Positions 23,940 through 31,784 of a stretch of DNA of 64,000 bases are shown in pieces (position 1 is the stretch's first letter; each line of letters opens with the position of its first letter). The DNA is from Bacillus horti (GTDB lineage: Bacteria > Bacillota > Bacilli > Caldalkalibacillales > JCM-10596), in contig NZ_JAUSTY010000003.1 in assembly GCF_030813115.1 (NCBI RefSeq), forward strand, positions 62,001 through 126,000, given 5' to 3'. The notes below the pieces were generated by a model. That model worked only from the letters and a program-made list of their open reading frames with translations. It was not told where the DNA came from and ran no database searches. Position numbers and translations under genes: made by a program.

Positions 23940-24370
23940 AAGGTCTTCCTCTCCTCCAATTGCTTACGTAATAGCGCTTCCTGAGCCAATTCCTCGGGAT
24001 CACTCGTGATTTCATGGTGCTCAAACACCTGTCTTAGCTCGATTTCTCCTTGTCCCAAGCCATGAGGATCAGGCATACGAAGAGCCCATTCAATCGCCTC
24101 TTCCCGTGATTTCACTTCAATGAGCGTATAGCCAGCAATGATTTCTTTCGCCTCTGTAAACGGTCCATCCACAACAGTAGGTTTACCTCCTGCTTCAGGG
24201 TAGGAGATGCGAACCCCTGTAGACGTAGGCTGCAGTCCATCTGCGGCAAGAAGGACGCCGGCTTTAACCAATTCCTCATTATATTTTCTCATCGCCTCAA
24301 CTAGTTCTGGACTAGGGGGTGTCCCCGCCTCTGAGTCTGTTGTACCTTTTACAATCATCATAAAACGCAT
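23936..24370 (-). CDS. DGPF/YciI-domain protein, partner of ECF42 sigma factor
   Basis: This 144-residue protein begins MRFMMIVKGTTDSEAGTPPS and carries the diagnostic DGPF motif at residues 68-71 (VVDGPFTEAKE), followed by GYTLIEVKSREEAIEWA. Its TGA overlaps the ATG of the sigma gene by four bases, so it is translated together with it. It may be the partner that tunes sigma activity; this is inferred from conserved linkage, not known chemistry. Confidence 0.85.
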   Translation of the reverse strand: MRFMMIVKGTTDSEAGTPPSPELVEAMRKYNEELVKAGVLLAADGLQPTSTGVRISYPEAGGKPTVVDGPFTEAKEIIAGYTLIEVKSREEAIEWALRMPDPHGLGQGEIELRQVFEHHEITSDPEELAQEALLRKQLEERKTL

Positions 24371-24486
24371 CGTTTTTTCCTCCTCTAATTTATAAATGTA
24401 ATTTAATTGTTGTTTTATTAAATGTAAATTTTAGTCTCTTTTGAAATGTAACGCCCTATATATCTTACATCGTCAAATAACGTCCG

Positions 24487-25158
24487 TTATCTTACAGTAG
24501 CTACCCTCTTGCGTAGGCTGGCAGCTAACACAGATAACCAACCAAAGGCAACAAGTCCAGCAGTACCCATGATTACCCCAACCCAAATGCCTAAGGACAT
24601 ACCAACCATGATCAAAAGTGGGGTTACAATACCTGTTAGGATACAATATCGCTTCCATCTGCGTTTGCCTCTACTAGAAAAATGAGAGGCCATAACCCAA
24701 CAAGCTGCAATTAAACAAATAAAGGCTGTAAAGAACGCGAAAGAATGAATAGCAGCCATAGTGCTCATCGATTCAGGCATCCCTGGAGGAGCACCTACAG
24801 GAAAACCAAAGCCGGGATCAGGACGGAACATACCTGCCATCATCATTCCCAGTCCGAAAAGACCGACTAGAAGCGGTGCCCATACACCACCTCTTTGCTT
24901 GCGAATCAAGCCCCTTATTCCGAGAGCTGCGAACAGAGAGAGTAGACCGGTCAGGATAAAATTAAGGCTTTGAAGCCATCCCAGATCTCCTAATGTCAAT
25001 GTACTTAAGGCGTGCTGCCGGATATCAAAGCCTTCACGCGGAAATTGAGCTATAGAGACAGCGAAAAACAAAGGAGCAACGGCAACACCACAGCTTAAAA
25101 GGAATTTAACCCCTTTGCTTGTGTTAGACTTAACGACTGCTGTGTTCAATGTACTCAT
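24487..25158 (-). CDS. DUF998 family membrane protein
   Basis: This 223-residue protein has six hydrophobic segments and the DUF998 pattern: GFDIRQHALSTLTLGDLGWLQ after the first helix, then MMMAGMFRPDPGFGFPVGAP and HSFAFFTAFICLIAACWVM. The function of the family is unknown. Its ATG overlaps the stop of the hydrolase gene by one base, so the two are translated together. Confidence 0.8.
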   Translation of the reverse strand: MSTLNTAVVKSNTSKGVKFLLSCGVAVAPLFFAVSIAQFPREGFDIRQHALSTLTLGDLGWLQSLNFILTGLLSLFAALGIRGLIRKQRGGVWAPLLVGLFGLGMMMAGMFRPDPGFGFPVGAPPGMPESMSTMAAIHSFAFFTAFICLIAACWVMASHFSSRGKRRWKRYCILTGIVTPLLIMVGMSLGIWVGVIMGTAGLVAFGWLSVLAASLRKRVATVR

Positions 25159-26066
25159 TAACGTCTCTCCTTCCCTACTCCAGCAAGATTATCGGGGGAG
25201 ACCTTTGATCTATCTAGAGAGACAGATCCATCGGACTTTGAGGTCGTAGACGTAAGACTAGTCTGTGTAAAGAAAGCCTTCAATTCTTCTGCAATCCTTA
25301 CCGCATCAAGCTTTTTCGTGTGCCCCAGGCCTTTTTTACTCTGCAGTTTCGCGTTCGGAAGGATGTTAGCTAAAGCTTGAGCTCCATGACGTAAGGAGGC
25401 CGGACTTTCCGTTCCCTCCACCACAAGTGTTGGGCAATCAACGCCACTCCATAGCTTAGTGTCTAATGGCTTACCATCTGAATATCCATCCAGTAAAGCT
25501 GCATCGTAGGGTAAAGTGTGAGCAATAGACATCATACTTTTCCACGTTCCGGGCATTAACCGAAGCATAAAAGGTACAAAAGAAGGAGCCCCCATCCCTT
25601 TAACCATAAAATAACGTATCGCTTCTTTTCTCTGATCCCCTTCGATCATTCCCTTCAATTGCGGGAGGAAATCATTTGGTGGTCTAGGATCTGTAGGCTT
25701 CACCACAAAAGGAGGCTCGTGTAGCACTAGCTTTTCAATTGAAGCTCCGTTTGCTGCTGCCTGAAGGGCTAGAACCGCACCTGAAGATAAGCCATATACA
25801 TAGGCCTGTCCTCCAGCTACCTCAATTAACGCTTTCAAATCTTCAACCTCACGATTTATAGCGTAAGTCTTACTATCTTCGCTATCCCCCCGACCACGAC
25901 GGTCGTAATTGTACACCGTGAATGATTCTGCTAAACGCTCAGCCAACTCCATTTGTCCTGGAAACTTGCGGTAGCTAAACGCACCGCCTACTAATATGAC
26001 AGCCGGACCCTGACCTTGCTTGTCGTAAGCAATCTTGGTACCATCATGTGATTTTACCGTATACAT
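25158..26066 (-). CDS. alpha/beta hydrolase
   Basis: This 302-residue enzyme has the alpha/beta hydrolase fold: DRRGRGDSED after strand 4, a nucleophile elbow GLSSGA with the catalytic Ser at about residue 95, a late Asp near VVEGTESP and a His in GLGHTKKL. ATG 26064-26066 has GAGGAG at seven bases; the ATG two codons earlier is too close. It is upstream of and coupled to the DUF998 gene. The C-terminal 30 residues are Ser/Thr-rich. The substrate is unknown. Confidence 0.85.
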   Translation of the reverse strand: MYTVKSHDGTKIAYDKQGQGPAVILVGGAFSYRKFPGQMELAERLAESFTVYNYDRRGRGDSEDSKTYAINREVEDLKALIEVAGGQAYVYGLSSGAVLALQAAANGASIEKLVLHEPPFVVKPTDPRPPNDFLPQLKGMIEGDQRKEAIRYFMVKGMGAPSFVPFMLRLMPGTWKSMMSIAHTLPYDAALLDGYSDGKPLDTKLWSGVDCPTLVVEGTESPASLRHGAQALANILPNAKLQSKKGLGHTKKLDAVRIAEELKAFFTQTSLTSTTSKSDGSVSLDRSKVSPDNLAGVGKERR

Positions 26067-26207
26067 AAGCATTCTCCTCTGTTAAATTTTCTTTTCTACA
26101 TATACGACGATTGGTTTTTGACTAGATCGACACCGCCTCTCAATTTTTTTATAAAAAATTTCTTTGATCTTTCACGATCCTCCCTAAAAGCGTAGTTCTT
26201 GCCTTAA

Positions 26208-26585
26208 TCAGTTATTTGTTTGGTTCATGATAACGGACACTATAGAAAAAAGAATAAATGGGGTGAGGAAGATAATGAGAGCAATCATTTCATCGAATAG
26301 TAGCCATCCGATAAATACAACAAGGACTCCTAAAGCATTAAACAGAATTAGGCGTTTCCCTAACTTCTTTAGCTTGCGACCAATGACGTAGTTAATGAAA
26401 CTAATAAGTAGATAAGAAGGATACGACACGAGAAACGAAATAATAAAAGGAAGAAACCAGTCACCTGTATTTAAAAGCTCTGAATGGCTGACACTTATTC
26501 TAGCAGCGAAATAGCCGCAGATGAGTACGGCAATAGGGGAGATAACAAATGCATTGAGAAAGAATTCCCTTTTGATTTTACTCAT
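26208..26585 (-). CDS. small four-helix membrane protein of unknown function
   Basis: This 125-residue protein has four predicted membrane helices (ISPIAVLICGYFAARI, WFLPFIISFLVSYPSYLLI, LILFNALGVLVVFIGWLLF and MIALIIFLTPFILFSIVSVI) and a Lys-rich loop RKLKKLGKR. GGAGG precedes the ATG. I do not recognise a family with confidence. It is divergent from the crcB pair and apparently monocistronic. Confidence 0.6.
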   Translation of the reverse strand: MSKIKREFFLNAFVISPIAVLICGYFAARISVSHSELLNTGDWFLPFIISFLVSYPSYLLISFINYVIGRKLKKLGKRLILFNALGVLVVFIGWLLFDEMIALIIFLTPFILFSIVSVIMNQTNN

Positions 26586-26698
26586 CATGTCCTCCTAGAT
26601 ATAGTTGTCGTTTGTTTGTCCCAATTTTACCATAAATTAATGTGCGGTCCTCGATTTGATATAATACAGACATGAGAGTAGAAGGTGAGGAAGACCAG

Positions 26699-27100
26699 AT
26701 GAATGGTATCGCTTTGGCAATAGGGGCATTTTTCGGAACGATTACTCGTTATGGGATAGGCGTGTGGATGGAGCCAGTATCAAGCGGGTTTCCATATGCG
26801 ACATTGCTTGTTAATTTGAGTGGTTGTTTATTTCTTGGGTGGTTTTTTACCTTAGCATTAGCAGGGTCAAAAATTTCAGTAGCCGTCCAAACCGGTATTG
26901 GAGTTGGGTTCACTGGATCATTTACCACTTTCTCTACGTTCTCCCTAGAAACGATTTCCTTAATTGAACAAAATCAATTAGGTTTAGCTGTGGTCTATGT
27001 TCTGTTAAGTACTGGAGGAGGGGTGTTGCTTGCAGCGGTGGGATATGGCATAGCAAAGCTTCAGGTGAAAAATAGGAAGAGAAAGAGAGAAGCTATATGA
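26699..27100 (+). CDS. crcB: fluoride channel subunit CrcB (first)
   Basis: This 133-residue protein has four membrane helices and CrcB/Fluc signatures: GAFFGTITRYGIG, PYATLLVNLSGCLFLGWF with the polar-track Asn, and GFTGSFTTFSTFSLET, the conserved Phe/Thr/Ser segment. ATG 26699 follows AAGGTGAGG at eight bases. A TATAAT lies at 26660-26665. It exports fluoride by passive conduction. It overlaps the second crcB by four bases, the usual heterodimeric arrangement in Bacilli. Confidence 0.92.
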   Translation: MNGIALAIGAFFGTITRYGIGVWMEPVSSGFPYATLLVNLSGCLFLGWFFTLALAGSKISVAVQTGIGVGFTGSFTTFSTFSLETISLIEQNQLGLAVVYVLLSTGGGVLLAAVGYGIAKLQVKNRKRKREAI

Positions 27101-27456
27101 TTGCATGGATAGGAATAGCAGGGGTAGTAGGTGCCTGTGCTCGATTTTATTTAGGGAAATGGATATCCTCAAAAGTAAAAGCTTCGTTCCCAATCGCAAC
27201 CCTGATGATCAACGTCTCAGGATCACTTGTACTTGGGATGCTCTATGCCCTTCATACTCAAGGCAACATACCAAACGAGGTATGGTTTATGCTTGGTGCT
27301 GGTTTTTGCGGAGCATACACCACTTTTTCTACCTTTGGCTATGAAACACTTCAACTAGTAAAAAAGAAAAAGTTTCTATTAGCCGTGGCCTACATATTTC
27401 TGTCTGTGTTGCTTAGTGTAGCGTGTTGCTGGATTGGCATTCGCTTTATTATCTAA
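27097..27456 (+). CDS. crcB: fluoride channel subunit CrcB (second)
   Basis: This 119-residue four-helix protein has the same signatures as its partner: GVVGACARFYLGKWI, PIATLMINVSGSLVLGML and GFCGAYTTFSTFGYET. It starts at ATGA overlapping the first gene. Two different subunits would form one dual-topology fluoride channel. No fluoride riboswitch is seen; the first gene's leader is too short for one. Confidence 0.92.
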   Translation: MIAWIGIAGVVGACARFYLGKWISSKVKASFPIATLMINVSGSLVLGMLYALHTQGNIPNEVWFMLGAGFCGAYTTFSTFGYETLQLVKKKKFLLAVAYIFLSVLLSVACCWIGIRFII

Positions 27457-27507
27457 TACCTATAGATCATGTTTGGTACATTTCCACTAGAGGGAAATAA
27501 TTATTGT

Positions 27508-27852
27508 TCACCGGGTTAGAGAATGAGTTGAGTAACCTTTTCCAAGAACAGTTCTTTTATCTAAGGCCATATACACAATAATATCTCCATTAGCATCTGT
27601 TGCCGTTTGATTAAATGTCACCGAGTATACGTCTTCCCCCACATATTGTTCTCCAATAATAGAGGTCAATTCCTCAGTTACGATAATCTTTGCCACAATG
27701 GAATCACCTGGACTCACCGGGATCAATGCTCTTTCTGCATCTGTCAGACCAATATAAGCCTGCATTTCAATTTGAACTTCTGCTTTTTCAAAACAACCAC
27801 TGACGAAGATTACTAGAGTTATAATAAGTAGAATGCCAGATATCTTTCTCAC
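27508..27852 (-). CDS. small lipoprotein of unknown function
   Basis: This 114-residue precursor has a lipoprotein signal ending VSGC (Cys20) and a beta-rich tail (VSPGDSIVAKIIVTEELTSI, DVYSVTFNQTATDANGDIIV). I recognise no family. It stands alone between crcB and the toxin-antitoxin operon. Confidence 0.65.
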   Translation of the reverse strand: MRKISGILLIITLVIFVSGCFEKAEVQIEMQAYIGLTDAERALIPVSPGDSIVAKIIVTEELTSIIGEQYVGEDVYSVTFNQTATDANGDIIVYMALDKRTVLGKGYSTHSLTR

Positions 27853-27978
27853 TTTATCCCCTCCATTACTTTATAGTGACATAGGACGGGAGGTGAAACA
27901 ATAGGCTTACTCTTAGATAAGTGTGTTTATGTTAGCTATAGAAAAAATGTATTGCCTAAGGTATCACTTCTATCTTAT

Positions 27979-28034
27979 ATGTATATCATATGTATATCAT
28001 ATGTATATACATTAAAATAAGGGTGTGGTATACT
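27979..28034 (+). promoter_or_regulatory. mazEF promoter with three 11-bp operator repeats
   Basis: Three tandem copies of ATGTATATCAT (27979-27989, 27990-28000 and the variant ATGTATATACA at 28001-28011) lie on one face of the helix. The last copy covers the -35 position of an extended -10 promoter TGG-TATACT (-10 at 28029-28034). Type II antitoxins normally repress their own promoter at such repeats. Confidence 0.7.
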
Positions 28035-28069
28035 TGGATCGAACTAATGATCAAACCAAAGGAAAGGGC

Positions 28070-28345
28070 ATGGTCCTAATGACAACTTCAACACTTAGTA
28101 AATGGGGCAATAGTAGCGCTATTCGGATTCCTAATCAAATACTAAAACGTTTGGAGCTTGAAGCTGGTGCGGAAGTCGAAATTCACGTAACGTCAGACAA
28201 TGATATTTTAATTCGACCCAAAAAGAAGCCAGATGCTTCAAATGAAGATTTACGTGCTCATTTGAGTTCCTTGCTCTCACGTATAAAGCCTGCCTCAAGG
28301 CATGAAGAAATTGACCTCGGCATTGAAGGAGATGAGAAGATTTGA
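28070..28345 (+). CDS. mazE: MazE-family antitoxin (AbrB fold)
   Basis: This 91-residue protein has the swapped-hairpin AbrB/MazE DNA-binding module (TLSKWGNSSAIRIPNQILKRL, then GAEVEIHVTSDNDILIRPK) and an acidic C-terminal tail (EEIDLGIEGDEK) that would wrap the toxin. ATG 28070 follows AAAGGA at six bases and lies downstream of the promoter; an ATG-like start at 28025 lies inside the promoter. It overlaps the toxin gene by four bases. Confidence 0.9.
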   Translation: MVLMTTSTLSKWGNSSAIRIPNQILKRLELEAGAEVEIHVTSDNDILIRPKKKPDASNEDLRAHLSSLLSRIKPASRHEEIDLGIEGDEKI

Positions 28346-28677
28346 TCATCCCTAAACGAGGGGATTTGGTATGGCTCGATTTTGATCCGCAGGCTGGTCA
28401 TGAACAAGCTGGTCGTCGTCCTGCCGTCATCCTCAGTGAAGTAGAGTTTAACGAACTAACCGGTTTTGCATTCGTGTGCCCTATTACTAGTCAAGCTAAG
28501 GACTACCCTTTTGAAGTGCCACTACCAGACGGTCTTGTTTTTACGGGAGTTATCCTAACAGATCAGCTGAAAAGTCTAGATGTTAGGAAGCGCAGAATAA
28601 AGATTATGGGTAACCTCGATAGAAACTCAGATACTATGAAAACAGCTCTTCTTAACAACCGTTCAATTTTAGCGTAG
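28342..28677 (+). CDS. mazF: MazF/PemK-family endoribonuclease toxin
   Basis: This 111-residue toxin has the full family pattern: PKRGDLVWLDFDPQAGHEQAG then RRPAVILS with the catalytic Arg, a central FVCPITSQ with the second catalytic region, and LTDQLKSLDVRKRRI. It starts at TTG 28342-28344, overlapping the mazE stop. It should cut RNA at a short sequence, which cannot be predicted. The pair is complete. Confidence 0.92.
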   Translation: MIIPKRGDLVWLDFDPQAGHEQAGRRPAVILSEVEFNELTGFAFVCPITSQAKDYPFEVPLPDGLVFTGVILTDQLKSLDVRKRRIKIMGNLDRNSDTMKTALLNNRSILA

Positions 28678-28782
28678 TAGCCGTAGATAGCTATATTCTA
28701 CGTCGTACTTGTGTTAGTTGAGCTTTTTTTATGCCCTTTCAAATGCTTGAGCAATTAATTAACGAGAAGTAGGTACACATGA

Positions 28783-28983
28783 AATTTTGGAGGAATTTCA
28801 AAAAAGATAACAACTTTTAGGGGAGTCCTAGCGTCTGAAGAGTTCTGGGAGTTAAGAGTAATACATGGACCTGGCGGAGGCTTAGGTAATACGACGTATC
28901 TAGTGGATTCCTTTGAAAAGGTCGAAAGAAATGTTGTGAAGGAGCATCTGATGTTTCCAGGGTATACGTTTACTTTAGATTGA
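28783..28983 (+). pseudogene. orphan coding remnant
   Basis: An open frame of 66 codons without a proper start encodes ISKKITTFRGVLASEEFWEL, then RVIHGPGGGLGNTTYLVDSF, then EKVERNVVKEHLMFPGYTFT and a TGA. Amino-acid composition and the absence of stops look like real coding sequence. A terminator-like hairpin follows at 29033. I recognise no family. It may be the surviving end of a gene lost at its 5' side. Confidence 0.35.
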
Positions 28984-29300
28984 TGGTATTAAAGGACACT
29001 TTTCAATGCAACTGAAAATAATGTTTGGATTAAAGGCGCGGCTGTGATAAAGTCGAGCCTTATTTTTAAAAAATTATATCGTAGTGCCTGATTGCTGGGT
29101 GCTAAGAAGATAGTGTTTTTCTTAACAAAAAAGCTACCATTGCATACATATATCGCACTCCAAAGTAAGGGATGGAGAAAATCGCTGTGGCTTTAAGTGG
29201 ATAGCCATACATGAACTAAAGGGAAAAAAGAAATGTTCCTATAGAAAGTATAGCTATAAGGATTACTTTGGACACTTCTCCTACATATAAAAAATAGTCC
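28984..29300. other. intergenic region without a gene
   Basis: About 370 bp lie between the orphan remnant and the next MerR gene. Apart from a hairpin at 29033-29066 and the MerR-type promoter at 29307, I see no gene or repeat here. Confidence 0.5.
29033..29066 (+). terminator. terminator-like hairpin
   Basis: The stem aaggcgcggct (29033-29043) pairs with agtcgagcctt (29051-29061) with two mismatches and is followed by ATTTTT. It would end a transcript coming from the mazEF side. Confidence 0.6.
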
Positions 29301-29306
29301 TTGCTA

Positions 29307-29338
29307 TTGACGTAACGTCAAGTGCTAAAGTTTAAAGT
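29307..29338 (+). promoter_or_regulatory. MerR-type promoter/operator
   Basis: TTGACG (29307-29312) begins a perfect dyad TTGACGT-A-ACGTCAA (29307-29321). A -10-like TAAAGT lies at 29333-29338, giving a 20-bp spacer. This is the over-long, dyad-filled promoter expected for autoactivation by the MerR gene just downstream. Confidence 0.7.
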
Positions 29339-29356
29339 GAAGGGGAGTGAGGACAA

Positions 29357-30145
29357 ATGACAATGGAGAAAAATTACTCTATTGGAGAATTCGCAAAACT
29401 GACAGGAATCACTGAAAGAACACTTCGTCACTATGATCAGTTGGGGCTACTGACACCTTCTGAATACACAGAACATGGACATCGAATCTATAACAACAAA
29501 TCCATTGCTCAGCTTCAAAAAATATTAGTACTAAAGTTTTTGGATTTGTCACTCGGGGAAGTTGCAGAATATCTAAATCAACCTGAGCAAGACTTAGCAA
29601 TGACACTGGCCAATCAGGCTAATATGCTGGAAGAAAAGCAGAAACAGATTGAGACGGTTTTACAAGTTATTACCCGCATTCAAAGAACGGTTTCAGGATC
29701 ACAACTCGTAGATCATGAGTCGCTGCTGGTACTCATTCATGCCTTGAAAAATAAAGAGGCACGAAACCGCTGGATAAGTGAACATGCATCCGATTCGGTT
29801 CTTAATAAATTACACTCGCATACGGTGCGACTTGAATCGGATAAGGAAATAATCACGTGGACTAGCAAAATGAAGCGATTCATTCAAGAAGGAAAAGCAC
29901 CTAATGATCCTGAAGTTCTTGCACATACCAAAGCAATGGTATCAATAATGAACCCTATAGTTGAACCCCTTTTAGATGGTGTTTCGATGAAACAGCTCGA
30001 TAGTAATGAAGGTTCCTTTGAAGAGCCTAATCCTTATTTATTTCCTAGTGCTTTTAACAAAGAAGAGGAGAGGTTTATGGAAAAGGTTATTGAGGAGCTG
30101 ATTGGCAGTAAGGGATCTCTTAATCCGCAGGATAATGAAAAGTAA
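29357..30145 (+). CDS. MerR-family regulator with TipAS-like C-terminal region
   Basis: This 262-residue protein has the MerR winged helix (SIGEFAKLTGITERTLRHYDQL), a coiled-coil dimer helix (about residues 85-115) and a helical C-terminal region similar in length to TipAS drug-binding domains. GTGAGG precedes the ATG. No efflux gene follows; a terminator closes the transcript, so the regulator may act elsewhere or be an orphan that once had a partner. Confidence 0.82.
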   Translation: MTMEKNYSIGEFAKLTGITERTLRHYDQLGLLTPSEYTEHGHRIYNNKSIAQLQKILVLKFLDLSLGEVAEYLNQPEQDLAMTLANQANMLEEKQKQIETVLQVITRIQRTVSGSQLVDHESLLVLIHALKNKEARNRWISEHASDSVLNKLHSHTVRLESDKEIITWTSKMKRFIQEGKAPNDPEVLAHTKAMVSIMNPIVEPLLDGVSMKQLDSNEGSFEEPNPYLFPSAFNKEEERFMEKVIEELIGSKGSLNPQDNEK

Positions 30146-30295
30146 CCATTTAACCAAACGTTCTCCAGAAAGAAGGTGCAAATGTTAATTAAGAAAGACG
30201 TAAAACAGCAGAGTATCTCCAGAAAAGTACAACGATAATGGATAACAAAACATTATTTGGAGTTAGTGGACTGTTGCAGAATAGCTTGAAAAATT

Positions 30296-30336
30296 AAAAC
30301 CCGGAACTGTATGCTTATGCGAACAGTTTCGGGTTT
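30296..30336 (+). terminator. strong intrinsic terminator
   Basis: A 15-bp stem (AAAACCCGGAACTGT with ACAGTTTCGGGTTTT, one wobble) with a 12-base loop is followed by T-rich sequence. It ends the MerR transcript. Confidence 0.85.
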
Positions 30337-30386
30337 TCTCATTTGTTATATTGAAGAGCTGGGTTTGCTACCAAATCTAAGAACGA

Positions 30387-30689
30387 TTAATGATGATGAT
30401 GATTACCCTTTGATGGATTTGTAATGACAAACCCTTCTTCAGGTACATAATAATACTGAATCCAGACCCCATCAAGGAATTCTTCACGTGTATCAAGTAA
30501 TACATCGATATCTTTGTCCGTTTTGACAACTTCATCATGCTCGGTTGGTGTATCTAAAGCTAAATCATAGTGAGCATGATCCCCATGCATATGTGTAATC
30601 ACTACACGTAGCGTTTTTCCCTGTGCATCTTCACTACTTAACATCTGATTTAATACTTTTGCTGCATTACGATTAATTTTACATTTCAT
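30387..30689 (-). CDS. HesB/YadR-like iron-sulfur-biogenesis-fold protein with His tail
   Basis: This 100-residue protein follows the HesB/IscA core fold (LRVVITHMHGDHAHYDLALD, then DVLLDTREEFLDGVWIQYYY and EEGFVITNP). It lacks the cysteines used for clusters in true IscA proteins; the only Cys is residue 3. The C-terminus is KGNHHHH, and there is a further HMHGDHAH cluster inside, so a metal-binding role is possible but unproven. It stands alone. Confidence 0.7.
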   Translation of the reverse strand: MKCKINRNAAKVLNQMLSSEDAQGKTLRVVITHMHGDHAHYDLALDTPTEHDEVVKTDKDIDVLLDTREEFLDGVWIQYYYVPEEGFVITNPSKGNHHHH

Positions 30690-30891
30690 AGTCTATATCC
30701 CCTACTTTTCATTTTGGATAGGATTCGTACTAATAGTATCCCACTTTTGGACATTTAAATAAATTTTCTTGCTTACTCCGTTCTCCAAGTTAAAGGATTA
30801 TTTTTAACTCATTTCTTGGATAAATAAAAGCTCCTACACGCTTAAAAAGTAATGATAGAACTCCTCATCTTTTTACACTATTGGAACGAAC

Positions 30892-31650
30892 TTAAGCCTC
30901 TAATTGCTCAGTAAGAGCATGGCGATCCCGGTACTGCTTAGGTGTCATGGCCGCATATTTTTTAAACTGTGAGGAATAATAGCTCTGATTACAGAACTGA
31001 AACAGCTGGGCAATGTTTGATATGGTGAGCTTAGAATGGAGCAAGAAATACTTGGACTCCTCTATACGCTTACTGTTAATAAATTCTGTTAGGCTAACTC
31101 CTACAGATTCCTTAAACATTTTCGATAGGTAGTTAGGATGCACGTTGACATGCTCTGCCACTTTTTCTAAAGAGAGGTCTTTTAGAAGCTCCTCATGAAT
31201 AAAAGTAATGGCACGGTTAATCGTGTAATTATAGGCGGGCTTTTTTTCAGCATGAAGACGGTCTACAAAGCAAACGAGCATTTCATACTCTAGTTCATCG
31301 AGCTCTTCTTTGGTATTCACTTTCTCTATCTGTTGAATATATACGTCACTAAGGTTAAAGGCATCCTCGGGTAAAAGACCACCCTTGATAATGGCTCTAG
31401 TGAATAAGCTGCATGTGATGATTAAGGAATTCTTCAAGGAACGGATCTGATTATCTGCTAGCCTTGCTCGATCCAACTGATTAATTTGACTTAAAACAAG
31501 CTTAGCCTCCTCCAATTCTCCTCTCGCCACACAGTGTAAAAGTCTTTGCTCTAGGGTATAAGAAGGATGGGCGTACATATTCTGCTTATTTTCCATTCTT
31601 GTTTTCATGAACTTTTTCACTATGGAGCTGTTCAAGGTTGTACTGTTCAT
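30892..31650 (-). CDS. AraC-family regulator of the disaccharide operon
   Basis: This 252-residue protein has a C-terminal double helix-turn-helix of the AraC type (LSLEKVAEHVNVHPNYLSKMFKE at about 157-179, and ISNIAQLFQFCNQSYYSSQF). The N-terminal helical region resembles the linker part of YesN-type regulators but lacks a receiver domain. ATG 31648-31650 has GAGGAGG upstream. It is divergent from the sugar-binding-protein gene, whose promoter has a poor -35 and twin AAGTTTA repeats. An activator role there is likely. Confidence 0.85.
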   Translation of the reverse strand: MNSTTLNSSIVKKFMKTRMENKQNMYAHPSYTLEQRLLHCVARGELEEAKLVLSQINQLDRARLADNQIRSLKNSLIITCSLFTRAIIKGGLLPEDAFNLSDVYIQQIEKVNTKEELDELEYEMLVCFVDRLHAEKKPAYNYTINRAITFIHEELLKDLSLEKVAEHVNVHPNYLSKMFKESVGVSLTEFINSKRIEESKYFLLHSKLTISNIAQLFQFCNQSYYSSQFKKYAAMTPKQYRDRHALTEQLEA

Positions 31651-31691
31651 GACAAGCCTCCTCACGCAACTTGGATTAAAATATTAACAAA

Positions 31692-31736
31692 AAGTTTAAG
31701 ATATTAATATAAGTTTAAAAAAAATCAGGGTACAAT
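31692..31736 (+). promoter_or_regulatory. activator-type promoter of the disaccharide operon
   Basis: Two direct AAGTTTA repeats start at 31692 and 31711 (19 bp apart), and TACAAT lies at 31731-31736. No good -35 box exists, and the second repeat covers its place. This is the usual form of an AraC-activated promoter. Confidence 0.5.
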
Positions 31737-31784
31737 GCAAGCAAATAGAAACAAATAGAATGAAGCACAAGGAGGATCAATACG

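Noticed and set aside
26641-26700. Fluoride riboswitch before crcB
   Set aside because: The leader between the likely -10 and the start codon is only about 30 bases, too short for the known fluoride aptamer, and its motifs are absent.
27961-28020. CRISPR-like repeat array
   Set aside because: The three 11-bp repeats are contiguous without spacers and lie on a toxin-antitoxin promoter. They are operators.
30181-30237. Short 18-codon ORF after the second MerR gene
   Set aside because: It has a fair ribosome site but no signal peptide, no recognisable feature, and an early stop. Not enough support.
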